DNA of 64,000 nt. It comes from Silvania confinis. Its GTDB lineage: Bacteria > Pseudomonadota > Gammaproteobacteria > Enterobacterales > Enterobacteriaceae. Below the pieces are notes generated by a model that was given only the letters and a program-made list of their open reading frames with translations, ran no database searches and had not been told where the DNA came from. This document shows, one piece after another, positions 26,380 to 38,600 of the stretch. Each line of letters opens with the position of its first letter. Position 1 is the first letter of the stretch. Location of the stretch: the NCBI RefSeq assembly GCF_025564085.1, contig NZ_JAMGZJ010000066.1, positions 1 through 64,000 of the forward strand. Direction: 5' to 3'. A program made the position numbers and the translations under genes.

Positions 26380-27633
26380 GTGAGTAACCTGAAAATCACT
26401 AACGTAAAAACGATTCTGACGGCGCCCGGCGGCATTGATTTGGCGGTCGTTAAAATTGAAACCAATGAACCAGGGCTGTATGGACTGGGATGCGCAACGT
26501 TTACCCAACGTATCTTTGCGGTACAAAGCGCGATCGATGAGTACATGGCACCTTTTCTTATAGGCAAGGATCCGTCCCGTATTGAGGACATCTGGCAGTC
26601 GGGAGCGGTGAGCGGTTACTGGCGTAATGGCCCGATCATGAACAATGCGTTGTCCGGCGTGGATATGGCACTGTGGGATATCAAAGGTAAGCTGGCGGGG
26701 ATGCCGGTTTATGAACTCCTGGGCGGCAAATGCCGCGATGGTATCCCACTGTACTGCCACACCGATGGCGGCGATGAAGTGGAAGTGGAAGATAACATCC
26801 GCGCCAGAATGGAAGAAGGCTACCAGTATGTTCGCTGCCAGATGGGGATGTATGGTGGTGCGGGGACCGACGACCTGAAACTGATCGCCACACATCTTGC
26901 GCGTGCGAAGAATATCCAGCCGAAACGTTCACCGCGAAGCAAAACACCCGGGATCTACTTTGACCCGGATGCCTACGCAAAGAGCGTCCCGCGTCTGTTC
27001 GACCATCTACGTAACAAGCTCGGCTTTGGTATCGAATTTATCCATGATGTGCATGAGCGCGTCACCCCGGTGACCGCCATTAACCTGGCAAAAACGCTTG
27101 AACAGTATCAGCTTTTTTATCTTGAAGACCCTGTCGCGCCGGAAAATATCGACTGGCTGAAAATGTTGCGCCAACAGTCTTCCACGCCAATTTCCATGGG
27201 TGAATTGTTTGTGAACGTGAATGAGTGGAAGCCACTCATCGACAACAAACTGATCGACTACATTCGTTGTCATGTGAGCACCATCGGTGGCATTACACCG
27301 GCCAGGAAACTCGCCGTTTACAGCGAACTGAACGGTGTGCGTACCGCATGGCACGGACCTGGCGATATTTCACCGGTTGGCGTCTGCGCCAATATGCATC
27401 TTGATTTGAGCTCACCTAACTTTGGTATTCAGGAATACACCCCCATGAACGATGCGCTGCGCGATGTTTTCCCGGGGTGCCCGGAGATAGACCGCGGCTA
27501 TGCTTATCTGAACGATAAGCCGGGCCTGGGTATCGATCTTGATGAGGCCGAAGCGGCAAAATATCCGTGCGAGGGTGGGATACCATCCTGGACAATGGCA
27601 CGAACGCCTGACGGTACGGCATCAAGACCGTAA
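26380..27633 (+). CDS. RspA/ManD-like enolase-superfamily sugar-acid dehydratase
   Basis: A 417-residue member of the mannonate dehydratase (ManD/RspA) subgroup. Visible motifs: YCHTDGG, the HDVHERVTP segment with metal-ligand Asp and catalytic His, LEDPVAPEN, GELFVN, and HGPGDISPVG. Characterised ManD enzymes with Ala in the HGx position are efficient and those with Pro (as here) are slow or inactive on D-mannonate, so the true substrate may be another acid sugar. GAGGAG lies five bases before the GTG at 26380, which I prefer to the GTG at 26374. It is divergent from the SDR and MFS genes. Confidence 0.85.
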   Translation: MSNLKITNVKTILTAPGGIDLAVVKIETNEPGLYGLGCATFTQRIFAVQSAIDEYMAPFLIGKDPSRIEDIWQSGAVSGYWRNGPIMNNALSGVDMALWDIKGKLAGMPVYELLGGKCRDGIPLYCHTDGGDEVEVEDNIRARMEEGYQYVRCQMGMYGGAGTDDLKLIATHLARAKNIQPKRSPRSKTPGIYFDPDAYAKSVPRLFDHLRNKLGFGIEFIHDVHERVTPVTAINLAKTLEQYQLFYLEDPVAPENIDWLKMLRQQSSTPISMGELFVNVNEWKPLIDNKLIDYIRCHVSTIGGITPARKLAVYSELNGVRTAWHGPGDISPVGVCANMHLDLSSPNFGIQEYTPMNDALRDVFPGCPEIDRGYAYLNDKPGLGIDLDEAEAAKYPCEGGIPSWTMARTPDGTASRP

Positions 27634-27676
27634 AAGAAGATTAAAGTTTCTCTCGAATAGGCTCTTACATTTCAAG

Positions 27677-27700
27677 GCCCGCTCCTGGCACGGGGCGGGC
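27677..27700 (+). terminator. Stem-loop downstream of the enolase-family gene
   Basis: GCCCGCTCC (27677-27685) pairs with GGGGCGGGC (27692-27700) over nine pairs including one G-T pair, 44 bases after the stop codon. No T run follows, so it may mark the transcript end without being a classic intrinsic terminator. Confidence 0.45.
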
Positions 27701-27853
27701 TGACTGACTGGGCAGAGGGTCCGATCTGAGCATAAAGCGAACTTTACCCCGAGTTCAATTGACGCGGGCATTGCCTCTGAAGGTAAGGCTTTTTCATCAC
27801 GGCGCACAGGAGGGTTTATGGGCTGCACATCAATAAAAAATCGCTGTGTCACA

Positions 27854-27911
27854 TAAAAAAACGGCAGGGTGACATCTCATCCCTGCCGTCGAATCGAATA
27901 GCTTAATTTTT
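27854..27911 (-). ncRNA. Candidate small RNA of about 58 nt ending in an intrinsic terminator
   Basis: On the minus strand TATAAT (27922-27917) is followed by a possible start near 27911, an A/U-rich 5' part and a strong terminator: ACGGCAGGG pairs with CCCTGCCGT (27861-27869 with 27881-27889), then seven Ts. No open frame fits between. The terminator could instead belong to the diguanylate cyclase transcript, whose gene ends 167 bases upstream. There is no good -35 box; the CRP palindrome lies over that region. Confidence 0.35.
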
Positions 27912-27933
27912 CAGCGATTATAGAGAGTTTTTT

Positions 27934-27949
27934 TGTGATGTAAATCACA
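27934..27949. promoter_or_regulatory. Perfect CRP-type palindrome
   Basis: TGTGA-TGTAAA-TCACA has both five-base half-sites perfect at the correct six-base gap. Its centre would lie near -31 of a minus-strand start at about 27911, a place that would favour repression, so the promoter it serves is unclear. Confidence 0.6.
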
Positions 27950-28055
27950 TTTTTATCTAATACAAAACTCTCCGCTTACTCTATTCCTGTGTATTTTACG
28001 ACTGACACTGAAAGGCCGGAAATAACCTTAATGTCAGGAGGATATCTGAACAGGG

Positions 28056-29000
28056 TTAAGATACAGACCTTTCATTGCCGGCCAACTCAATTCTGTTTCG
28101 TCCGTTTTCCTTTGCCCGGTAGAGCGCCATGTCGGTTTTTTTCATTAACGACTGCTGGCTTTCTCCAACTTTCCGGAAAGCAACCCCGATACTGACGGAG
28201 ATACCCTGACCATCATCCAGTCTGATGTTCCGGGCATTCCTGCAGATGGATTCTGCATAGCGAATCACCTCATATCGGGAAAGCCCCTCGCCGATTACCG
28301 CAAATTCCTCGCCACCGATACGGAAAACTTTCAGTGCAGGCCCACTGATATCCGCCAGCTGTCCGCCGAATCTGGACAAAACCCCATCACCGGCATCATG
28401 TCCCCACCGGTCATTGATGTGCTTAAAAAAATCAATATCGATGATCATCATGGAAAGCTGTGTACTGGTCGTGCTGCTGAGGGTTTCCACAAAATAACGC
28501 CGATTCGGAAGCCGGGTGAGTTCATCATGCAGGGCGCTGGTCTGCGCCACGGAAAAACGTGAATTCATCCGCATGATGATGCAATAGACGCTAATAACGG
28601 TGAGAAGCATTCCGGACAGCTTTAACACATCCTCGCAGAAGTAGCCCACCCATCGCGGTTGACTGACTATTTCATCCAGCACATCGAATGCGCCTGCAGC
28701 GATCCAGAGTATGAGGCCGTTAATCGCTCCGCTCAGAGGACGTCCGTCAACGAAAACACAGGCAACATTCCACAAGGTAAAAATCAGGAGCAGCAGGAAG
28801 AAGAGATCAATATATAACCCCGGACTGAACATGATTTCACGGAAGGTGCCCAGTGGGGAACCTGCGCTGATGGCCACAATGCCAGCAGTGGTGAGTGCCA
28901 TGCAGGCCCGGAGTATAACCGCCACCCTGAAGCGAACGGATGAAGACTGCAGCATATTGAATTTCCGTAGTGGTGGATGATGTTTAAAACCAGGCTCCAT
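28056..29000 (-). CDS. Membrane GGDEF diguanylate cyclase
   Basis: Predicted to make cyclic di-GMP. About four hydrophobic helices (roughly residues 20-135 from this start) act as a membrane sensor of unknown ligand, followed by a GGDEF domain with DIDFFKHINDRWGHDAGD and the active-site loop FRIGGEEF. No RxxD inhibitory site is at the usual position. The start is uncertain: the frame opens at a GTG at 29039, the ATG at 29000 has no clear ribosome site, and a further ATG follows at FNMLQSSS. The length of about 315 residues suits a small membrane cyclase. Confidence 0.87.
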   Translation of the reverse strand: MEPGFKHHPPLRKFNMLQSSSVRFRVAVILRACMALTTAGIVAISAGSPLGTFREIMFSPGLYIDLFFLLLLIFTLWNVACVFVDGRPLSGAINGLILWIAAGAFDVLDEIVSQPRWVGYFCEDVLKLSGMLLTVISVYCIIMRMNSRFSVAQTSALHDELTRLPNRRYFVETLSSTTSTQLSMMIIDIDFFKHINDRWGHDAGDGVLSRFGGQLADISGPALKVFRIGGEEFAVIGEGLSRYEVIRYAESICRNARNIRLDDGQGISVSIGVAFRKVGESQQSLMKKTDMALYRAKENGRNRIELAGNERSVS

Positions 29001-31222
<2,222 letters not shown>

Positions 31223-31257
31223 CGTGCAAGCGGGTCTGCGATGAGATCGTGGACCTG

Positions 31258-32554
<1,297 letters not shown>

Positions 32555-32611
32555 ACCGTTATTGTCCTGTCGGGGATGATGTCATAACCCTTTCATAATG
32601 AGCGTCAATTT

Positions 32612-32941
32612 ATGTTAAGAACAGAAGGCATCATCGATGAGATAACGTTATGGATAGATTCGAACTTACATAAACCGCTGAAGATCGAGGATGTCGCAGC
32701 CAGGGCGGGCTACTCTAAGTGGCATCTTCAGCGGCTTTTTATGCAGGTTAAAGCCGTGAGTCTGGGTAAATATATTCGCGATAAAAAGCTAAGGCTGGCA
32801 GCGAGAGACCTGGTCGAGACTAATGAGTCGATTATGGATATCGCCTGTAAATACGGATTTGACTCTCAGCAGACGTTTACCCGGGTGTTTTCAAATAATT
32901 ATCAGTTGCCGCCGTTGCGATATCGCAATGTTAAGCGGTGA
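32612..32941 (+). CDS. AraC-family regulator of SoxS/RamA size
   Basis: A 109-residue protein made only of the double helix-turn-helix DNA-binding domain, like MarA, SoxS and RamA. The first helix pair contains IEDVAARAGYSKWHLQRLF, the second IMDIACKYGFDSQQTFTRVF; both are near-identical in pattern to RamA and SoxS. With no sensor domain it is probably controlled at the level of synthesis. It may act on mar/sox-type promoters, but this cannot be shown from the sequence. It follows DUF1471 by 57 bp. Confidence 0.88.
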   Translation: MLRTEGIIDEITLWIDSNLHKPLKIEDVAARAGYSKWHLQRLFMQVKAVSLGKYIRDKKLRLAARDLVETNESIMDIACKYGFDSQQTFTRVFSNNYQLPPLRYRNVKR

Positions 32942-32966
32942 AAGGTAGCACCAACGGCGCCGCATG

Positions 32967-33009
32967 CTCCCCCTCACCCCAGCCCTCTCCCCAAAAAGGA
33001 GAGGGAGCC
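32967..33009 (-). repeat. Dispersed repeat related to the 67-bp units at 128-340
   Basis: On the minus strand GGGGAGAGGGCTGGGGTGAG followed by GGGG matches the GGGAGAGGGCCGGGGTGAGGG core of the tandem array at the window's left end, with one mismatch. The adjacent CCCTCTCC/GGAGAGGG pair forms a stem-loop between the convergent AraC and sulfotransferase genes and may end transcription. Confidence 0.7.
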
Positions 33010-33026
33010 GTCCGTGCCGTTATTAA

Positions 33027-35696
33027 TTAAAACGACACCGTCGCGGAGGTGCGAATGGAAAAGCCCAGCGGAAGGTCTTCATCCGCCACGCTGTCATCCC
33101 TACTGACGGAGCGCGCCCTTAACCTCTGCGCTTTTTCCGGCTGCTCCGCGAGTTCGTATGCCTGCGCCAGATCGCGTCGCCAGTTGGCATTCCATGGGCA
33201 GGCCTGGTGTGCCTTTTCCATATGCTCAATGCCATCCGCCAGGTGCCCTTTATGCACGCAAATCAGGCCCACCATGAAATGCGCGGTCGCGTGTTCGGGC
33301 ACGTGGTGCAGCAGGCGTCTGAAGAGCATCTCGGCTTCATCAAGCTTCCCCTCGCGATAGCGGGCGATGCCATCGGTCTGCATTCCTGGTACCGGCAAGC
33401 TCACCATCTCAACAGGCTCATGCACGATCTTTGCGTTGGTCCCCGCGATCAGCGGCGGCAGAAAGTCCGCGTAACGCCGCCAGCGTTCGCGCGCCGTCTG
33501 ATAGATCGGCTGACGCACCTGCCACACGCTGGCGGTCTTGACCGGCCTGTCCAGTTCAGAGGTGTCGAGCACCTGCGGCTCCCAATCCACGCCGATATAA
33601 TCCAGCATCCGACGCGCCTCGCGCTCCGGCTCAGAGACCACGTCCTCGTAGCGCACCTCGAGAATGTCGCCGGGGAACAGCTGGTTCCAGTGGTGCATCA
33701 TCAGGTTGTGGTCGGCCAGTTGTTCACCAATCCACTGCAGGTCATAGGCGAAGCCCATCCCGCCATGCTTCGCCGCATAGTCGGTGAAGTAATTGGAGAT
33801 AGCGATATCGCGCGGGTCACGGCGCACGGAGATTATCCGCGCATTCGGGAACAGCAGCTTGATAAGACCGATGTTCTCGAAATTGTGTGGCAGCTTGTCC
33901 ACCACATGCAGGACCTCAGACGCGTCTTCGGGCACGGTTTCCCGCAGTTCCTTGAGCAGGCTGGCGGTGATACCCGCCACGACATCGGCCGACAGATCGT
34001 CGACACAGTCCGGGTAATGACGTCCTGATCCGGTATTCCGTTCCCAGTTTTCCAGCCGGGCGATGGTGCTGGGGATCACCCCGAGTTCGCCCGCGCCGTG
34101 GATGTGGCTGTGTCCCGCCAGGATCTGTTCGACCAGCGTGGTACCGGAACGCGGCATCCCCAGAACGAACACCGGCAGCGTTGAATCGTTGCCGATGCCG
34201 CGTCGGTTTTCATAGAGCGAACGGCTGAAAGCATGACGGATACGCGCGCAGCCCTGGCGGTGTGCAACCGGGTCGTAGCCCAGCAGTGCGCGGCTGGCCG
34301 CATTAGCTTCGTTGGCCAGGGTGAAGGCTTTGGTGTAGTCCTTGCGCTTTTCCCAGGCCAGAGCCAGCTGCAGTAGCAGTCCGGGCTGCACCGGACCGGA
34401 GAGGCCCGGCCGCCGGGCCAGGGTCTCCAGGCGAAGCAACGTCTCGTCGTCTTGCGGAAAACGTCGGGCGTTGATCAGTGCCGCATGACCGCGTGCCGGG
34501 TCGACAGCCAACACCTGTTCGAACAAGGCGACGGCCTCGTCGATGCGCCCCAGTTGCATATACAGCAGCCCCAGCCCCTGCAGGGCGAGTACCAGCTGCG
34601 GATGCGCCTGCAGTACCTCGAGGTATCGCGCCTCTGCCCCACTGTAATTCTGGTCCTGGGCATCCGCCCCGGCGAGTGCCACCTGTGCCTGCGCCAGCCA
34701 CTGGTCGATCTGCGCGGCGTCTACATCGGGTGATGGCGTCAGCGCCCCGGCCTCCTCGATAGCCTGTTCGGCCATCTTACGCGCCAGCGCCGGATAGCCC
34801 TGGGTGGCGATTCTGGCCAGCTTCAGGCGCAAAGGCAGCGTCATTTTTTGCTGCTGTCCGGCCAGATGGATGGCCCGGTGCAGCAACGTCATGGCCTGAG
34901 GCAAGCGCCCCTGTAGCTCCGCCAGCTCAGCCTGCTGTTGGTAGAGGTTCGGCTGTTGCGGGTAATGCCGCAGACCACGGCGCAGCGCATCTTCCGCCTG
35001 GGCATGGCGTCCACGCTCGGCCAGACGCTGAGCATAGCCGCTCAGCAGGCCGCAGTAATCGTCCTCAGCCAGTTCAGTTTGGCATGACTCCAGCCAGGCA
35101 TCCGCGCGGGCAAAGTCGTCACCGGCCAGCCACAGCTCCAGGCGCAGACCGCGCAGCTGCTGGTCATGCAGAGCCACCTGCTGTGCGGGCCAGTGCTCCC
35201 GCTCGCCTGCCCAGAAGAGGTCGGCGGCAGCCAGCGTCTCCTCGGCCTGCGGCAAGTCCGCACGTTGCAGGTAGAGACGCAGCAGTTGCTGATAGACGGC
35301 GATATCCGGTTGCAGGCGCAGACTGCGTCCATACAGAGGGATAGCCTCCTCTTCCCGTTGATGCTGCACATAGCAGGCAGCCAGACGCGCCAGCAGAAGC
35401 GGGTGGTCTGGAGCCGCTGTACGGGTGGCTTCCAGCAACGCCTGCGCTGGGTCAAATTCCCCCAGCAGCAGGTGCAAGGCGGCCAGGTCGACGCAAACGT
35501 CGACCTCCAGTGCCGTCGGGTCCAGCACCGCCAGCGCATGGCGGGCCGCCTCTGGCCGGCCCAGATGGATCTGGGCCAAAGCCAGCAGCACCTGCTCTGC
35601 CGGTGACATCACCGGCAGGCTCAGACATGCCTCATGCAGCGCCTCAAACTGCTGCATGTCGGCCAGACGGCGTAGCAACGTCAGTGAACCTGTCAT
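33027..35696 (-). CDS. TPR-repeat sulfotransferase coupled to the adhesin gene
   Basis: An 889-residue protein. Residues 1 to about 490 are TPR helices, a Sulfotransfer_3-type domain spans about 505-770, and TPR helices return at about 785-880. The 5'-phosphosulfate loop of the PAPS site is VLGMPRSGTTLVEQIL (PRSGTT 515-520), and the 3'-phosphate site is RRDPRDIAIS (625-634). Both agree with protein sulfotransferases of the TPST type. No signal peptide or membrane helix is present, so it acts in the cytoplasm. Its ATG overlaps the adhesin stop (ATGA), which means coupled translation. I infer that it sulfates the adhesin or another surface component before export; the acceptor is unproven. Confidence 0.88.
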   Translation of the reverse strand: MTGSLTLLRRLADMQQFEALHEACLSLPVMSPAEQVLLALAQIHLGRPEAARHALAVLDPTALEVDVCVDLAALHLLLGEFDPAQALLEATRTAAPDHPLLLARLAACYVQHQREEEAIPLYGRSLRLQPDIAVYQQLLRLYLQRADLPQAEETLAAADLFWAGEREHWPAQQVALHDQQLRGLRLELWLAGDDFARADAWLESCQTELAEDDYCGLLSGYAQRLAERGRHAQAEDALRRGLRHYPQQPNLYQQQAELAELQGRLPQAMTLLHRAIHLAGQQQKMTLPLRLKLARIATQGYPALARKMAEQAIEEAGALTPSPDVDAAQIDQWLAQAQVALAGADAQDQNYSGAEARYLEVLQAHPQLVLALQGLGLLYMQLGRIDEAVALFEQVLAVDPARGHAALINARRFPQDDETLLRLETLARRPGLSGPVQPGLLLQLALAWEKRKDYTKAFTLANEANAASRALLGYDPVAHRQGCARIRHAFSRSLYENRRGIGNDSTLPVFVLGMPRSGTTLVEQILAGHSHIHGAGELGVIPSTIARLENWERNTGSGRHYPDCVDDLSADVVAGITASLLKELRETVPEDASEVLHVVDKLPHNFENIGLIKLLFPNARIISVRRDPRDIAISNYFTDYAAKHGGMGFAYDLQWIGEQLADHNLMMHHWNQLFPGDILEVRYEDVVSEPEREARRMLDYIGVDWEPQVLDTSELDRPVKTASVWQVRQPIYQTARERWRRYADFLPPLIAGTNAKIVHEPVEMVSLPVPGMQTDGIARYREGKLDEAEMLFRRLLHHVPEHATAHFMVGLICVHKGHLADGIEHMEKAHQACPWNANWRRDLAQAYELAEQPEKAQRLRARSVSRDDSVADEDLPLGFSIRTSATVSF

Positions 35697-38600
35697 GGAA
35701 ACGCCAGTCCTTGCGAGGTGAGGACGCCAGCAGGCATCGCCTGCAGATACACCTGACCAAGCTGCTGATTGTCTCCATTCGGGTTTACGGCCCAGGTGCC
35801 GTTCCAGAGATCCACGTTATTACCACCACGAGAGAATTGGCCGTTTGCGTCAAGTAATGCGGCATTCCCAGAAGACGAGAACGCGGACGCCCACTCAATG
35901 GCATTCGGATGGTGAATCGTGGACCTCACTGCGCCGCCGAAGGTTCCTATAACAGGGTTGCCCGTGCCCACCAGCACTATCTTGTCGTCGGTGCCCAGAT
36001 TCTGCGCGCCCGACCACATCTCGTTGTTGTCCAGCCCAGTCAGCGAAAAGTTGGTGCTGTTGACCTTGATATAGATGGTGTACGCAGTATTGGCATCAAA
36101 GACGCGTCCGTTGTGGTCAGAGCTTTGGCCCGTCGTCAGGTCGAACACCACGGTGGACGGATCCCCCATCCCGGCGAACGCCGTCGTGAAGTTCAGCCCC
36201 GTCGAGGTGCTGATCCCGGCATAGTCATTGCCCGCCGTGTCGTGCAGCGCGCCGCTGTCGATCTGGACGTGGTAGTTTGCGCCAGCCGCCAGATCCGTTG
36301 TCGGGTTAATCGTCACCGTGTTGCCGCTGATGCTGACCTGCGAACTGTCGGTGATATCGATAAACTTGCTCAGACTGCCATTGCTGTCGTTGATGAGGGT
36401 GATATGGCCGCTGCCGGCCAGCACAGCCTCGCTGAAGGTCAGCGTGAGGTTAGCGCCCGCGGCGACGCTGCCGACGTTATCCTGCGGCGTGCTGCTGGTG
36501 AGCACAGGCGCAGTGTTGTCTACCGTCAGGCCGGTACTGTCTGCCGCTGTCGCCGTGCCGTGGTTGGCCGTGGTGACCGTGACGGCGACGTTACGACTGT
36601 CTACGTGGTTAATGGCCCCGGCGGTGAGGGTGTATTGCGCCGTGTATTTCCCATCGCCCGCGATGGCATCCCCGTGGGTACCGTCGTCGTAAGCTGTCGC
36701 CGGCGTGCTGGCACCAAACTGGCTGAAGTCCATCGTCACGCTGGTCACCGCGCGGGTATTGGCGTCGCCGCTTGCCGAGTTGTCCCACACGGCGGTGACG
36801 GTGTCGCCGACCTTGTAGGTACTGCCATCTGTGCCACCAGGCGTGGAGGTGATGGCGATATGGGCATCGGTCACTGTCGGTGCCACAGGCGCATTCAGGC
36901 CGATCTGGTAGATATCACCGACGGCGTAGCCAGTCCTGTCATCTTCGATTGGATCGGAATCAAACAGCACAGAATAGGTGATGTCATAGCCGCCCGCGCC
37001 ATCGGAGACGATCCGCGGATTGTACAACTGCCCGCCCTGAGGCACCGTGATACCGCTGTCGGTCACGTCACTGGTCAGCTCGCCGGTGGTTTTGGAGATA
37101 GTGACCTGGCTAAAGCCGCCGCTACCGTCAGGGAACACAAACACCAGATCCGTGCCGTTGTCATAGGCCGTGGCCGATGCCGCTTGAGAGCCGTAGAAGC
37201 CCCACATCAACTCGCCATGGATTTTTGTGTCCATCGCGCCTACGTCCACGGCGTGATAGCTCTGAGTCCCCATACCATAAACGTCGTTGCTCTGTACGTT
37301 GGTGGTGATCAGTGTGCCGTCGTTGTGGTAGAGCGTGACCTCCCAGGTCGCATTAATGTATTCCTGGCTAAAGACCGCAAATCCCCCGTTGAACGCAATG
37401 ACGTTGGTCGGAGAATTCTGCTGGTTATTCCAGTTAACGCGTTGCCAGGTGCTGCCGCCGTCGAAATTGGCCGGCGTGCCGTTTTCGTCGAACTTGAAGA
37501 TGAAAGCACCGATAGGCGTGCTTGTCGCCGACTGACCCGGGGTGCCGATCCAGTCGTACACCTCGGACGACAGTACATAGCTGCCATCACTCAGTGCCGT
37601 CAGCACGCCTGGCGTCAGCTGGAATTTCATCAACTGGACTGCCGGCGGGGTGACGCCGCCGAAATCTTGACTCGGGCTGTTGCCGCCGATCAGGGTCTGC
37701 GTGCCCTCGGTGAAGCTGGTTCCGCTGCCGTTGTAGTGGAAGACAGAGACGGCCTGCTGTTGGTCGGTCCCTGGGCCCATCGTCTGGTAGGAGATCGCAA
37801 AATCACCGCCATTTGCGCTGCTCTGCGCCGCAATGGTGACGCCGTAGCCAGACGTCGCCAGCTGGTTGCTGGATTGCAGGTTGCCGTTGTTGTCATAGAT
37901 AGCGTAGTGGACGCTAAAGTCAGCCCAATTCGTGGCCTCCAACTGCGACCAGGCCACGACGAAGCCGCCGTTGGCCAGCGCCTTGACCTGCGTATCCCAC
38001 ATGGTGTAGCCAGCGGGAACGCTAATGTCCAGGGTCTTGACGACGTTGTTGTTCGCGTCCAGCACCCTGACGACGCCGTCGTACAGCGCGCCGGTCGGAT
38101 CATAGGTAATACTGTCGCCGCCAATCTGCTTCATGTACTCCATGACCGTGTAGCCGTTGCTCAGCTTCTCCAGGCCAATGTTGACCGTCATTTCAGTGGA
38201 CGTATCGCTGGTGCTGCCAGAGACCACCGCGCTGCCATCAAGGTTGTTACCGACTGCCACCTCTACGGTGACGGTCTGGCTGCTGTGGTTGCCCGCCGCA
38301 TCGGTAGCGGTGACGATGAAGTTGTAGCTGCCGGCGACGGCGGCGCTGCTCAGCGTGACAACACCGGTGGAGGCGTTGATGTTGAACAAGCCAAGGCTAT
38401 CCGGGTCCAGGCTGTAGGTGATGGCGTGGGTATCACTGGCGTTAGCGTCGTACACCTGGGTACCGGCCGCAGCACCGCTGGTAAGGGTTGAACCGATGGC
38501 AGTCGCGCCACCAGAAATCACAGGTGCCGTGTTGTCCACCGCCACGCTGCTGCCGGAGATAACAGACACATTGCCGGCCGCGTCTACGGCGTAAGCATGG

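Larger units (their letters stand above)
27634..28055. other. Intergenic region between convergent genes
   Basis: It holds a nine-pair stem-loop (27677-27700) after the enolase-family gene, a minus-strand intrinsic terminator with seven Ts (27854-27889), a perfect CRP-type palindrome (27934-27949) and a TATAAT on the minus strand (27917-27922). A 12-codon frame at 27818 with an AGGAGG site (MGCTSIKNRCVT) is also present, but too short to call. Confidence 0.6.

Noticed and set aside
27818..27856. Twelve-codon frame with AGGAGG upstream (MGCTSIKNRCVT)
   Set aside because: Too short to separate from chance, and it runs into the base of the minus-strand terminator.
35909..38491. Plus-strand open frame of about 860 codons opposite the adhesin C-terminal part
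   Set aside because: An artefact of GC-rich codon usage on the coding strand; no recognisable domain and no operon context.
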